A stretch of 64,000 bases of DNA, from positions 9,381,733 through 9,445,732 of the forward strand of contig NW_004454229.1 of assembly GCF_000283155.1 (NCBI RefSeq), in the 5' to 3' direction. The notes below the pieces were generated by a model. It had not been told where the DNA came from. It saw nothing but the letters and a program-made list of their open reading frames with translations, and did no database searches. This stretch comes from Ceratotherium simum simum. Lineage: Eukaryota; Chordata; Mammalia; Perissodactyla; Rhinocerotidae. Below, one piece after another: positions 49,031-59,952 of the stretch (the stretch's first letter is position 1; each line of letters opens with the position of its first letter). Position numbers and translations under genes: made by a program.

Positions 49031-49333
49031 TAAATGAATAGCCCCCAGGCTAAAAGGAAGTCAAACAGGTAATGATGCAACAATCAGAAAAGTGTCATGA
49101 TAAATATATGCATGGGATAGTATTGAAGAACCAAGAACACTTGTACAGACACTTGTCCCACGTTAGGCATTTAATCAATGTTTGATTCCTTCACCTTGGA
49201 CCTTTCAGGAAGAGGCAAAAGTCTCAGAGTTAAGCAATTATAATGAAGGTCATGCCAAAGCATGAACATATTCATTTGTTCCATATGAGATACCTGCCAT
49301 CAGAATTAGCTGAACATATTCTCACCTGGTTCT
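49031..49333. other. unique DNA, possible L2 tip near 49160
   Basis: GTTAGGCATTTAATCAATGT near 49165 recalls an L2 terminus. The rest is unrecognised. Confidence 0.35.
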
Positions 49334-49334
49334 C

Positions 49335-49545
49335 ATACTCACCTTGGGCAAGTCCTTAAGCTCTTTGTACCTCAATTTTCTCATCTGTAAAATGGACAAA
49401 CTAACTCTGTACCTACTTCAAACAGCAATTCTGATAATTATATTCATTAATCCAGGTGAAATCCTTAAAAGAGAGCCTAACACACAATATGTGCTCAACG
49501 TGTGTAAACCGTTGTTAGTATTTATTACTATTACTATTTAATAAC
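49335..49545 (+). mobile_element. MIR SINE, sense
   Basis: CACCTTGGGCAAGTCCTTAA, ACCTCAATTTTCTCATCTGT, AAAATGGACAAACTAACTCT and ACACACAATATGTGCTCAAC. Confidence 0.9.
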
Positions 49546-49679
49546 TAATAACTGCTACAATTTACTAAGAGGGGATTACTCCTGTACCTTCCCAATGATA
49601 TCATAAAAAATAAAATTTGGTGTTTTGTAGTTGTTTAACTTTAAACTGATCACCCACCCAAAATATATGCATGCATGCA

Positions 49680-49685
49680 CACACA

Positions 49686-49721
<36 letters not shown>
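49680..49721. repeat. (CA)n microsatellite
   Basis: ACACACAAGC followed by about 16 CA units. The ATGCATGCATGC just before it (49668-49679) is a short self-complementary run. Confidence 0.98.
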
Positions 49722-49726
<5 letters not shown>

Positions 49727-50068
49727 TTATCCTTTACTGTTAGAGGTTCTGTCACTATCTTTGAATAAGATCTTTGTGCACCATCTTTGAAATAAGCAAA
49801 GTTGTTTTCAATTCTTTTGAAAACTTTCAGTGAAAAGACACAGTGGTGAAATATTTAGACTAAATATAGTATAACTCATAGGTTACTATTTTTTGTTTCT
49901 TAAGTAAATTCCTTACAATAAATTTCCATTGTAATTTCACAACTCCAAAATATTTGACTAGATAATTAAAAAGTAATCAATATAAGCCTTTGAAAGTTTA
50001 CTCATTAGTAAGCAAAACGGATCTATTTGTCTTCAAATGGTTGCTTGCATTGGATTTTTGTCATAGTG
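49722..50068. other. unique A+T-rich DNA, nothing recognised
   Basis: No gene or repeat family is recognised. Confidence 0.4.
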
Positions 50069-50069
50069 A

Positions 50070-50170
50070 CTTTAACATCAAAGTCAGTAGTTCTTAAACT
50101 TTTGGGGATGACAGACTCCTTTGAGAGTGACAGAGACTTTGGAACCCCTCTTCAGACAAACGCGTGTCAA
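50070..50170 (+). mobile_element. probable hAT-class DNA transposon fragment
   Basis: AGTTCTTAAACTTTTGGGGA, ACAGACTCCTTTGAGAGTGA and GGAACCCCTCTTCAGAC match the start of a small old DNA element. Family not certain. Confidence 0.5.
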
Positions 50171-50377
50171 GAATTCAGCATCCTAACCACACGTTCCTCT
50201 GCAGTTCCACAGCTGACAGATGATGGGATGACCAGGCAAGCAGTGGTGAAAGGTGCATGTGGGAAGGGGGACACCTCTAACATACAATAGTTCCCAATTC
50301 AAAGTATGACGGACAGAGGCCCAAACAGATCTCCCCCAGAACAAGTTTCCAAATTTCCTATTTAATGAGGATCCAGT

Positions 50378-50518
50378 GGGCCAACTGTGCCTCAATTTCC
50401 TCACTGTAAAATGGGGAAAATAATAGTTCTTATTAGTAGTATTGTTGTGAAAACTAAATGAGGTACCCATGAACAGTGCCTGACACATCATAAGCTCTTA
50501 ACAAATATTAGCTACCAC
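50378..50518 (+). mobile_element. MIR SINE 3' half, sense
   Basis: CTGTGCCTCAATTTCCTCAC, TGTAAAATGGGGAAAATAAT and AACAGTGCCTGACACATCAT. Confidence 0.93.
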
Positions 50519-50527
50519 TCCCATGTT

Positions 50528-50618
50528 AGGATGCAGGACACTGAGGCCAGAAAGAGGAGTAACACGCCCAAGGTCGCACAGCCTGGCAGTGGCAGAGTGG
50601 GATGAGATGCTGACGGGC
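50528..50618 (-). mobile_element. MIR SINE fragment, antisense
   Basis: GGACACTGAGGCCAGAAAGA, ACGCCCAAGGTCGCACAGCC and TGGCAGTGGCAGAGTGGGA. Confidence 0.85.
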
Positions 50619-51272
50619 TTCAAAAGGAGAGCTTACAAGTGAGCCAAAGGCTGGATTAACAAACCAGGGCATCTAGAAATAAGAAGTGCTAAAATCAGCT
50701 GGTATTTGTTTGTGGCTCAGCTGTTCCACTGCACCAGCTGCTCCAAACTTTCAAACGTGTCTTAGCACAGCACAGAATCACCCCATCCTATATTCACTCT
50801 GTCAGCCTCAAATCTAATTTCAGTCCTAGGGAGTTTTTTTTAAAGGGGGTCTAAAATTGAATATCCATTCCTATTTATAGTAAAGGGACATTTCCTAAGA
50901 AAGTGCCTTGTAAGGATTCAGATCCTCTTTCCTCAGCAGCTTTTCCCCCTGGCCATTTAGGGTCTATTTTGATTTCTTCCCTGATTGAAACATGCCTCAG
51001 AGGCTCTCACTGCTAAGGAGTAGAAGCTTATTGACAGGTCCACAGCCACAGGGTGTGCCAAGGGCCAGCATTAATGGGACAGGGCCCAAGAGGAGTCAGC
51101 ACTGCCCCAACTTTGGAGACGGAGAGAAAACCGTCTCAACAGCAAATGCCAAGCATATTTCTAGAATAGTCCTGAAGAGCTAGCCCAAACAAAATTTCCA
51201 AAATTATAATACCAATAGCATGGGAAGTTGCTTAAAATAAAAAGGCAAACTATCAGACATGCAGTCTAGTCA
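50619..51272. other. unique DNA, nothing recognised
   Basis: No repeat family is assigned. A T(8)AAAGGGGG run lies near 50840. A 63-codon frame (50992-51183) is unremarkable. Confidence 0.4.
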
Positions 51273-51274
51273 CA

Positions 51275-51442
51275 GCAGTGAGCCAAACTAGGACAACAGA
51301 CTTGGGTTGCTGGCCCCATGCTGCCATTTCCTAGCTGGGAAACCTTGGGAATCATCCTGCTCTCTTAGGCCTCAGCTGTCTTATATGTAAAACAACTAGG
51401 CAGAGGCAAGATATCAGACTGAATGGTCTATAAACACTTTTT
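51275..51442 (+). mobile_element. MIR SINE, sense
   Basis: GACAACAGACTTGGGTTGCT, GCCATTTCCTAGCTGGGAAA and TAGGCCTCAGCTGTCTTATA. Confidence 0.85.
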
Positions 51443-51466
51443 CAGCTTAAAAATCAAAGGGATAGA

Positions 51467-51992
51467 AGAATATTTATAATAACATATTTCATAATAGCAA
51501 AAAATTGGAAACTAGCCAACGCCTCCCATTACTAGATGAGATAAACAAATACAGGGATACTCTTAAAATGGAATCCTATATAGCAGTGAAAATTAACTAT
51601 ATCTACATGCATCAACATCAAGAAATCTTGAAAATATAATGAGAACCAAAGTCACAGGAATATTTTACAATATTATTCCATTTATATAAAGTTCAAAACC
51701 ATGGAAAATAAAATTAAATAATAAATTGTTTAGGGATACCTATGGAAAGACATCAAGGAAAGGATTAACATGAAATTCCGGCTAGAAGTTAGCTGGGGAG
51801 GAGTGGGGGATACTATCAAGGAGGAGTCCTTAGGAAGCTTCCAGAGACTCATGGCATTCTATTTCATGACCTGAGGGTGAGCACCTGGGTTTTTATTTTA
51901 TTAAAGTTCATTTAATTGTCCACGTATGTAATCATAGATTCTTTTGTGCATATTTTGCATTTCACAATAAAAAACAGGTTATATTAGAAAAA
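51467..51992 (+). mobile_element. L1 LINE 3' end (L1M-class), sense
   Basis: AATATTTATAATAACATATT, ATAGCAAAAAATTGGAAACT, GGAATCCTATATAGCAGTGA, TATTCCATTTATATAAAGTT and CATTTCACAATAAAAAACAG are the end of ORF2 and the 3' UTR of an old L1. Stops and indels interrupt every frame. Confidence 0.92.
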
Positions 51993-52039
51993 GTAGAGCC
52001 TAAAGGGCCCCAATATTTTAATAAAAATGGACTATTATA

Positions 52040-52205
52040 TTGAACCAAATACATGATATACCATTGAGCCCCACAACAGGTTGGCAACACAGGTAATGTT
52101 GTCTTCATTTTGCTGACGAGGAAACTGTGGTTTGAGCAATTCCGCAAAGTACAGGGGCCATGAGTCAGGTGAGGTCTCTTTGACTGCAAAGTCCGTGCAC
52201 TTCCC
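52040..52205 (-). mobile_element. MIR SINE, antisense
   Basis: GAGCCCCACAACAGGTTGGC, TTGCTGACGAGGAAACTGTG and CAGGTGAGGTCTCTTTGACT. Confidence 0.7.
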
Positions 52206-52237
52206 ATGGTACCAGGCTCTGGGGAAGCAGGGGCAAG

Positions 52238-52378
52238 TGAAATTACTTTCCCCCCATTACAGAGAAGGAAAGAGTCTCAGAAAGATGTCATGTCTTGCTC
52301 AAGGTTGCCCAAGAATTTATAATTAAAGGGGCAGGAGTTGATAATCTGACCCTATAGTCCAGGTTCCTTCCCGCATGC
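52238..52378 (-). mobile_element. MIR SINE fragment, antisense
   Basis: CCCCCCATTACAGAGAAGGA, TGTCTTGCTCAAGGTTGCCC and GGGGCAGGAGTTGATAATCT. Confidence 0.7.
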
Positions 52379-53158
52379 CTGGCTAAATCCTGTAAACTGT
52401 GGGCAAGGAGAAACTAGTATTTACGTGCTAGTTCCAAAAGAGGGGAAATATACTAAGGCTTTCCAGTTTATCCCCTTTTCATCTGGTTTGTGTGAGGTTG
52501 GGGACTTTATCTCCTGATATGTGCAGCAGTGGAAAGGTGTGCAGAAAGACAGGACTATGCTAACATGGTCGTCTGAATATAATTTCATATCCAAATGTGT
52601 CCCGATCTTTGCAGGACCAATGTTCTCCAAGGACACTATGTGCAAATATGTGCAAATATGTTCATGCCTTCCTTCTCCCAACCCAAAATAGCAAAATGGC
52701 ATTACTTCATTTTCTGATATCCATGGATATTCTAATTTAAACAGTGCTATTGTCTTTCCTGTTTATGAGTTTGTTTCCCATCTCAGGAAATTTCAACCCA
52801 CACATAAGCTACAAATGTGCTTCCTTCCATTTTTTCCCATTACTCTTAATTAGGTAGTAAAATACAATCCACCTACATGAACAAGATGGGTAAAAGAAAG
52901 TAATAGCTAAATGCATTTTTCATTTCACACATAACAAATTGTAAGCAGAGAGTCAGAAAGTCCCCTGAAGCTAACCACACAGTGCTTCCCCCAGTGATGG
53001 AGTGTTTGGGCATTTACATCCATCACCGAACATCAGAGCTGAAAGGGACACCAGGAATCCATCCCATTATCTAGCACAGTGTTTGGCACATGGCAGTGGC
53101 TTATTAAATGTTTGAAAAGTAAATAATAATACCTCATAATTATAGTTGCTAATACATA
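52379..53158. other. unique DNA; small L3- and L2-like tips near 53020-53115
   Basis: TGTGCAAATA is duplicated at 52640-52659. GAACATCAGAGCTGAAAGGG (53027) recalls an L3-type end, and TAGCACAGTGTTTGGCACAT an L2 or MIR end. The rest is unrecognised. Confidence 0.4.
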
Positions 53159-53159
53159 T

Positions 53160-53395
53160 AGAAAAACCTTATCACATGTCAGATACTGTTCTAAGCATTA
53201 TCCCTACATAAATTAACCCATTCAATCTTTACAATAATCTCTACAGGCTGGTATTGTTGTTCTTCTCACCTTAAAGACAGAAAACTGAGGCTCAAAATGA
53301 TTATGAAACTTGCCCAACATCACAAAGCTGGAGAGAGACAAAGCTGGGATCCAGGCTAGTGGCCACAGCACCTGTGTTCTTAACCCCCACGTTAT
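53160..53395 (-). mobile_element. MIR SINE, antisense
   Basis: ATGTCAGATACTGTTCTAAG, TTTACAATAATCTCTACAGG, AAAACTGAGGCTCAAAATGA and CATCACAAAGCTGGAGAGAG. Confidence 0.9.
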
Positions 53396-53482
53396 TCTGG
53401 ACGTCTCTTAGAAGAGATGGGAAGAATGAAGCTGGGAGTGTAAAATGACTATATAAAGGTGATACAAAATGGTACTCGAAAT

Positions 53483-53728
53483 TAAGCAAGAGCTTTGGAG
53501 TCTGAAAGACAGTTTCTAATCAGAGCTAGGGGCCTTACTTGTTGGTAGACCTGAGCCAACCTACAGGGGTTGGGCCCCAGTGATTCGAAGATTGTAGGAC
53601 TGGTGCCAGTCTTGTATTTGCTTGTTTCCATTTCCTCCTCTGTAAAAAGAAGCCAGTAACATCTACCTCAGCAGACGGCAGTGAGAATCAAACCAGTAAA
53701 ACAGCAAACACTCCCCAAATAGCAGCTA
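53483..53728 (+). mobile_element. MIR SINE, sense, with an inner insertion
   Basis: AGCAAGAGCTTTGGAGTCTG and TTTCCTCCTCTGTAAAAAGA, TAACATCTACCTCAGCAGAC bracket about 90 bp of unrelated sequence around 53550-53625. Confidence 0.65.
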
Positions 53729-54007
53729 CCTACAGAAACCGTGTAAGTTCAAGTCTAACTCTCATGCCACACACTTGCCCTCCCATTGAATATGGGTAAA
53801 CTTGCGCAAGAGGTATTTCACTTCTCACCTCCCAGAATTAGCAAAAGGCTGATATTGGAAACACACTAAGAAAAAGGTCACACATCAAGGTAGGGGATAG
53901 GGGAGTGGGGATTTAAAGGATGTAGCTTAGGACTCTAGTAAACATCACATTTGCTCTATCGTGGTACCAGAAAAATGCCCGAAAGAATTCAAGGGGATAG
54001 GCACTTT

Positions 54008-54195
54008 GGTTAATGGTTAAAGATTGGATGTTGGAGCTAGACAGAATCAAGGCTGCACCCTGCGTCCTCCACTTGCTAGCAGTAAGTCAGGAAACCTCTC
54101 CAGGCTCTGACCTCCTCACTCCTGCCACGAACGCTGTAAGGATTTATCACAACGGCTGGCACACAGCAAAAGCTTAATCAATGGGAGTAAAAACC
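54008..54195 (+). mobile_element. MIR SINE, sense
   Basis: AATGGTTAAAGATTGGATGT, CGTCCTCCACTTGCTAGCAG and ACGGCTGGCACACAGCAAAA. Confidence 0.82.
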
Positions 54196-54587
54196 CAACA
54201 AACTATGGGACAAGAGAGGAACAGGAAGGAGATCCAAACCCCTCTCTGGGGTTGGAGCCCACATAGTATCAAGATGATATAAATTCAAGGGATTATCTAA
54301 GAAAAAGGAATTAAAAAGTCAAAATAATAGATTTTTCCTCTATCAGCCCAAGCACTTGATATTCTTAATAAACATTTTCCTTTTTCATATTTTACCCACT
54401 CACCATGAAAAGAAAATTACTGGATGAGAAATATATGAGCAATATATACATACATCCCCACGTACAAGCCTACAAAGTGGATGTAGAGGAAACTGTATTA
54501 CATAGAACAATTAACATTCATATAGTGTATACTTCCCTGTGATGGTAGCAGCCTATCGAATCCTCAAAACAGTCTTGGACTCCCAGA

Positions 54588-54690
54588 GGCAGCATGGGTT
54601 CCAGGCTTGGGCTGTGGGTTTAGGTTTAGGATGAAATCAAGCCTCTGCTCTGACCCTACTAGGAAACCTCCTTCTCTGGAACATGCGGGC
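54588..54690 (+). mobile_element. MIR SINE fragment, sense
   Basis: GAGGCAGCATGGGTTCCAGG, AATCAAGCCTCTGCTCTGAC. Weak beyond that. Confidence 0.45.
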
Positions 54691-54787
54691 ACCCCATGTG
54701 GTCATGATGAATACCCAAGCACATTACAGGGCAGAGACGCAGCGCTCAAAAAGGGTATATATGAGTATAATGAAAGTAAAGGTTACT

Positions 54788-54912
54788 ATAATGATCATCC
54801 TCTTATACTGAATGAGGACAAGAACACTGAATGACTGAGCCAAGATCACCCAGCTAAGAAGTCATGGAGCCGGGTCTTGAGTTCTTCCATGGCACTATGC
54901 TGACTCTCTTTC
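54788..54912 (-). mobile_element. MIR SINE fragment, antisense
   Basis: GAGCCAAGATCACCCAGCTA, AGAAGTCATGGAGCCGGGTC and ATGGCACTATGCTGACTC. Confidence 0.75.
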
Positions 54913-54957
54913 CAGGCTCTCTTCCTGGCTCAGTGTTGCCTCTCAGCCCCTGCAATG

Positions 54958-55198
54958 ACCACATTCCCCAGTGTCACCTCCAACGGGAACCTTCACTGGC
55001 GGTCCCCACCCACAGCCCCATGACACTGTCTTCTCACCTCTAATACTCCGCTCAGCGGGCATCATCTGCTTGTTTCTCAGTCTCCTCACCAAAATGTAAG
55101 GTCCTGAGGGCAAAGACCGTGTCCTGCTGACTGCCGCATCTTGTTACCCAACATAAAGCAGTTGCTCAGGAAACATCAGCGACTGAATGAATGAAGGA
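54958..55198 (+). mobile_element. L2 LINE 3' end, sense
   Basis: CCAAAATGTAAGGTCCTGAG, GGCAAAGACCGTGTCCTGCT and AGCGACTGAATGAATGAAGG. Confidence 0.8.
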
Positions 55199-55311
55199 TT
55201 GTAATAAGGAGAGTGCAAAATAGAATAATGAGAAAGCTGCACGCTCTGTGAAGGTACAACTGAACAGAGAGGACACCTGGAGTCACGGTGCAGCTTTGCT
55301 AGTCACTGGTC

Positions 55312-55329
55312 TTTTTTTTTTTTTTTTTA
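55312..55329. repeat. T-homopolymer, about 17-18 bases
   Basis: An uninterrupted T-run after GGTC, followed by AATTTTAACAGC. It is not joined to a recognisable retroposon. Confidence 0.9.
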
Positions 55330-55542
55330 ATTTTAACAGCACAAGTACCCTTCTCTGGACCTCTGCCTACTCATAAAGTAAAAGAAAATAGTTGCAGTTG
55401 ACTATTTCTAGGTTACCATATCTAGGCCCAATGTTTTAGCAGTGTAGGAAAACCAGTGTTTGTGTATGTGAATCTGGATCTAATTTTATTGTGGGGGGAG
55501 ACAAGGCAGGTTGAGATTTAAAAGACAAGCAAAAAAAAAAAA

Positions 55543-55642
55543 ATCTGTGACCTTGGACAAGTCATTTAATCTCCCAGTGACCTCCAGTTTCCTCATCTGT
55601 AAATCGAGAAAGTGGAAGGAGGTCATTTCTACCATCTTTTCT
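55543..55642 (+). mobile_element. MIR SINE core, sense
   Basis: CTGTGACCTTGGACAAGTCA, TTTAATCTCCCAGTGACCTC and CAGTTTCCTCATCTGTAAAT. Confidence 0.93.
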
Positions 55643-56312
55643 GATTTTAACTGAAGTGCCTTTTAATTCCACCTTCCTCCTCAAGCCTTGAGTCCCGACC
55701 TAGAAATCCACTGTACCTTGTAAATGTTTTTTACCGTCCTTTTAAAACTTATACCATTGTAGTGGTCAAAGCCTAGCGAATGAATTTAAATCTAAAGTTT
55801 AAAAAGTGATTTCAAATACCTTCCAATAACACTAAACTTTTGTGCCATTTCAGCATAAATCTTGGGAAGGGCTGCTATCCTCTGACTTTTTTATAACTTT
55901 AAATGCAGGCCTTCAAAATAGAGCCATCATGGTATGATTGGTCATAGCTCTGGCAGGGCAGCCAGGGGAGCTCTGGGAATAAGAAGCAGCTATACACCCA
56001 GCTGTGAGATCTGGGAATAGAAAATAAAATAATTAGTCCCCCACTGAGCCAGATCATCCGTCCTCTTGCCAGTGTGGATTCAAAAAGATGCAACCAGCCT
56101 CTTTGGACCTGGACACCTGAGGCATCGAGTGTGAAGCTCAAAGGAGGCAGAGTCAACAGGCCTCTCAGGGTGCCAGTTTATGGAATATCCCACATCCAAC
56201 AGCAGATTGTCGTAATCGCCACAAAAACACACCTCTGATGGCACATGACCATGGGCGTTCTATTAATTCATCATTTTCATGTACTTTTTATGTGCCAGGT
56301 AGTCATTCAACT
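55643..56312. other. unique DNA, nothing recognised
   Basis: No family is assigned. An 85-codon minus frame (55899-56156) is unrecognised. Confidence 0.4.
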
Positions 56313-56392
56313 AATACCTACTCAATGTCTACTATGTGCCCATTGTTCAGATGCTGGGATAGAACAGAATAAAGACTCTTGGTTAAGTTTTT
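56313..56392 (-). mobile_element. L2 LINE 3' tip, antisense, cut by an ERE
   Basis: AATACCTACTCAATGTCTAC, TATGTGCCCATTGTTCAGAT and GGATAGAACAGAATAAAGAC. The ERE follows immediately. Confidence 0.8.
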
Positions 56393-56582
56393 TTTTTTTT
56401 TTTGCTGAGAAGATTCACCCTGAGCTAACATCCATGCCAATCTTCCTCTATTTTTTAGTACGTGGGCCGCCAGCACAGCATGGCTGCTAACAGAGCAGTA
56501 TAGGTCCACGCTCGGGGAACTGAACCCAGGCCACTGAAGTACAGTGTGCTGAACTTAACCACTAGGCCACCAGGGCTGGCCC
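56393..56582 (-). mobile_element. ERE SINE, antisense, deleted copy
   Basis: The T tail is at the left, then GCTGAGAAGATTCACCCTGA. The head at the right is GGCCACCAGGGCTGGCC. The element is only about 190 bp because the second tail block is missing, and it is well diverged. A 21-bp TSD with two mismatches lies at 56372-56392 and 56583-56603. Confidence 0.94.
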
Positions 56583-56702
56583 AAGACTCTCAGTTAAGTT
56601 TTTAAGGAAATTTGTAAATACATATGCACATACATACATAGACACATAAAAACATGCATTTATGGAAGCTAAACATACATTTCGTGACAGGTGATTGGTT
56701 TC

Positions 56703-56842
56703 TCTTATTCATCCAACAAATATTTACTGGGGCCCATTACTTGGTGGCAGTCCCAGTCCACGGGGATACAGAAAACTCACAGCCCCGCCTGCAGGAATCA
56801 CATCCTAGAGGGAAGTCAATACGTGAACAAGTATTTGTAACT
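56703..56842 (-). mobile_element. L2 LINE 3' tip, antisense
   Basis: TCATCCAACAAATATTTACT, CACGGGGATACAGAAAACTC and GTCAATACGTGAACAAGTAT. Confidence 0.85.
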
Positions 56843-56938
56843 CTGAGGCTTGTGTTTGCTCCTTGTTTTAAACTCTCAGAGATTCACTTCATTCTGAATT
56901 TAGAATGTCGAAGGGCCTTGATTGGACACCACTTTAAG

Positions 56939-57142
56939 GCAGTGATTCTCAACCATGGGCTCTGTTACTCCCCAGGGGACAATATCTGAAGACACTTTTG
57001 GTCGTCACAACTGATGGGAGGGGTTGCCACAGACATCTACCAGGTAGAGACCAGGGATACTGTGAACTGTCCTACAGTGTAGAGCAAAAAATCATCTGGC
57101 ACAAAATGTCAATGGTACAGGGACTGAGAAATACTGATTAAG
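56939..57142 (+). mobile_element. MER20 hAT DNA transposon
   Basis: CAGTGATTCTCAACCATGGG, ACACTTTTGGTCGTCACAAC, GTAGAGACCAGGGATACTGT, CAAAATGTCAATGGTACAGG and GACTGAGAAATACTG span the whole element, about 204 bp. MER20 is known to carry transcription-factor sites in placental mammals. Confidence 0.95.
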
Positions 57143-58230
57143 GTATGTTTGAGCATTCTAAAAACATTAGGGTTAAACTTTAAAACTCAAGGATATTGAC
57201 AGAATTAGAAAAGTTAGGAAAGAAGACTATGGTTAAGGTAAAAAAAAAATCTAAAGAAGCAAAGAAAAACTATTCAGTTGGATTTGCATGGAAATAGTAA
57301 ACATTTGCAGAAATGTACTGTTTGCCTTACCCAAGAGGAAATTCAGGGACATTTACAAATTATGACAATTTCTTTATATATGCCATAAAATAGTGTGTTT
57401 AATACCTCCCGATTCACCAGGAAGAGAACAGTGCCTGAGTCTGCCTTTGGTTTTCCATCTTGCATAGCCCACTATTTAAGACCTTCCATCTCCCAGTTAC
57501 AAAAAGAGCTTATCTCCAGAAAGACACATGAGCCCTGAGGCCTAATTCGAGATTTGAGGAAGGCTGTAACTCAGGCATCAGACAATCAATATTCCAATTT
57601 GGAATTTAGTACTTTGGAGCCAGAATGTTCAGAAACATACATAAAGGATCTGCTTATGATTGAGGCCCAACTCATATTTATAATATAATCACCTAATAAA
57701 AACGGTAATGACCTCCGGCTGACTGTACACAGCATGCTTTGGCACACGAGCTCCATAAAAGGATTTTCACAGACCTTGCCTTCAAGAAAATACATCTAAG
57801 TTCCTGTTTTTTTCTATCAAGGCTGAAGAGCCCAGACAAAAATATTATTTTGCTTTTAGAATGCCGACATACACAGTATGTATAGTAGATTATCTTGTAA
57901 TAATATGATATTGTCCTCAAGAACTCTTTCTGCTTATGCATGTGACCTTAAGAAGAATATATAACACACTTCTTGGTTCATCCCCTTTACAAGCAAAAAC
58001 AATCTCTCTCCCCTTCCATGGCCACCTTAAAAAAATAAACCAAGATGCCCACTAATTAAGATACTGAGCTGCTGGTATGTTTGCTCCATCCCTCTGCTTC
58101 CTCTAACCAGCTTCATGACCCGTTAATGACACTCAACAGTGATAAAATTTTAACAACACATAAATGGGCTGATAAGCCAATTGAGCAGTTAAGAGCATAT
58201 CAAGTTCCCTGGAAGACAGAAAAGAAAGAG
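57143..58230. other. unique A+T-rich DNA, possible conserved patches
   Basis: No family is recognised. 58125-58215 (AATGGGCTGATAAGCCAATT, GAGCAGTTAAGAGC) is repeat-free and motif-dense. An A(9) run lies near 57241. Confidence 0.35.
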
Positions 58231-58256
58231 TGTGTCTGTGTGTGTGTGTGTGTGTA
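58231..58256. repeat. (TG)n microsatellite
   Basis: GTGTGTCTG then about nine TG units. Confidence 0.95.
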
Positions 58257-58489
58257 ACAGAAGCAGTCCTGGTACAATCCCCTACCCCTCCAGGCCCAGT
58301 TGAAAGCGTTTGTATTTAACGGAAAATAAAAGAGAATAACGTACAGCAGCTACAAGTACAAAACGGGGTGGAGTGGTATGAAGAGATCTCAACTATATAA
58401 GTTTATCTCCCTCCCAAATTGCCTATGCTCTACTTTTATTATCTATGATCTATTGTTTCCACATCTGAAAATTACTTCCTGAATCTATT

Positions 58490-58765
58490 AGCAAAAGTGG
58501 ATGAAAAGAAATCAGCAGTCGCAAATTCTGGTCCAAGCGGAATAAATCAGGGAGGGAGGCGCCCCTCACCACTGGCATCGCCATGAACATATTTCAAGAA
58601 CATAATCGCTAGGTTCTTATAAAATTCAAGTTCATTTTTTTCCATTGCAAATTATATATCTGTGGCACCATTGTGAAACGCATATCGGAAGATACTTAAA
58701 GGATTAATAAAGAAGAATTGGATATAATTTTTCCAATCTTATTTCAGACCCCCCCAGGAAGCATC
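58490..58765. promoter_or_regulatory. candidate conserved non-coding element
   Basis: Repeat-free. AACATAATCGCTAGGTTCTT, TTCCATTGCAAATTATATAT and ACTTAAAGGATTAATAAAGA carry ATTGCAAAT (octamer-like) and GGATTAA (paired-type) words. The function is inferred. Confidence 0.38.
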
Positions 58766-59264
58766 TCCCAAAGGAGAACAAGAAGTATGTGCATTTTTTT
58801 AAAGCCAGTAAAATTCTTGATTGCAAAGCCTTTCTATGGCACACCCAAGGCAACAGGTCCCTTTGCTGGAATTTGAATTTGCTGATACAGGCATGCTAAG
58901 TATACCCGTGACAAATTAAAACACACAAACCAACAAACGAACAAAAAACTTTGCTTTAACAGTAAACATTTATTGAATAAATGAACAAATAGATTGTTTT
59001 ATGATTGATGATAAGGCTAAATGTTTTGGCAGGAAAGACAGCAAGGAAAGAATAAACAAGAAAGTCCTAAGAATGGATAACATTTTTGTCAGAAGCCACT
59101 ATAATACAGATCACCAAACAGGAGCAAGTTTTGTAATTTCAATGCCTTATCCTCTAATAAATCAAGAACATGTAAACCTTTATTAATTTCTTTCAAACTT
59201 CTATATTAGGAAAGGTATTATTTCTTGTCTGGAAAGCAAGCTTTTGATGGAAGTGAATGATCTT
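58766..59264. other. unique A+T-rich DNA, nothing recognised
   Basis: Contains AACATTTATTGAATAAATGA (58964-58983), a small inverted repeat. No gene is seen. Confidence 0.4.
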
Positions 59265-59282
59265 AAAAATTATTACCATTCT

Positions 59283-59521
59283 GGGGCTGGCCCCGTGGCA
59301 CAAGCAGTTAAGTGCACGCTCTCCATTGCGGTGGCCCGGGGTTCGCCGGTTCGGATCCCGGGCGCACACCGACGCGCCGCTTGTCAAGCCATGCTGTGGC
59401 GGCGTCCCATATAAAGTAGAGGAAGATGGGCATGAATGTTAGCCCAGGGCCAGTCTTCCTCAGCAAAAAGAGGAGGATTGGCAGATGTTAGCTCAGGGCC
59501 GATCTTCCTCACAAAAAAAAA
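59283..59521 (+). mobile_element. ERE SINE, sense, youngest-looking copy
   Basis: Near-consensus from GGGCTGGCCCCGTGGCACAA to an uninterrupted A tail. The A-box-like TGGCACAAGCAG (59296-59307) and the B-box-like GGTTCGGATCC (59348-59358) are kept about 40 bp apart, the layout of a Pol III internal promoter. An 18-bp perfect TSD (AAAAATTATTACCATTCT) lies at 59265-59282 and 59522-59539. Low divergence suggests recent, lineage-specific insertion. Confidence 0.97.
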
Positions 59522-59764
59522 AAAAATTATTACCATTCTACTAATATTTGACATAAAAGAAAATCTATTCCCGAGTAAATCACCTTTCCAATTATGTTGA
59601 ATAAATTCAGAGTTGCATTATTTGGAAATAAAAAGTGAAGTGTTTAAGCTATAAAGAGCTTTAACCTCTCTGAGCGACCTAGCCAATTCCTTCCTCATGC
59701 CCTTGCCTTCTCTGGACACTCTGGCTTCTCTTCCCTAATAGGACAACTTGGCCCCACCTCAAGG

Positions 59765-59952
59765 TTCTGTCTGGGTAGCTCTCAAACCCTGGCTGCACAT
59801 TACAATCAGTTATGGATCTTTTATAAAATACCTGTGTCACAGCCCCCCCACCTACAGACACACACAAGACAATGATGTAATTGCTTTGCAATTGGCCTGT
59901 GCATAGGTATTTATTAAAGAAGATTTAATGTGCCACCAGTGCTTGGAGCGCT
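59765..59952 (-). mobile_element. MER5/MER58-type hAT transposon, degraded
   Basis: GGTAGCTCTCAAACCCTGGC, ACATTACAATCAGTTATGGA, AGCCCCCCCACCTACAGA and GTATTTATTAAAGAAG keep the order of antisense MER5-like elements. Confidence 0.6.

Noticed and set aside
59283..59370. tRNA-like sequence with A and B boxes
   Set aside because: It is the head of an ERE SINE with tail and TSD, not a tRNA gene. No cloverleaf with intact acceptor and anticodon arms.
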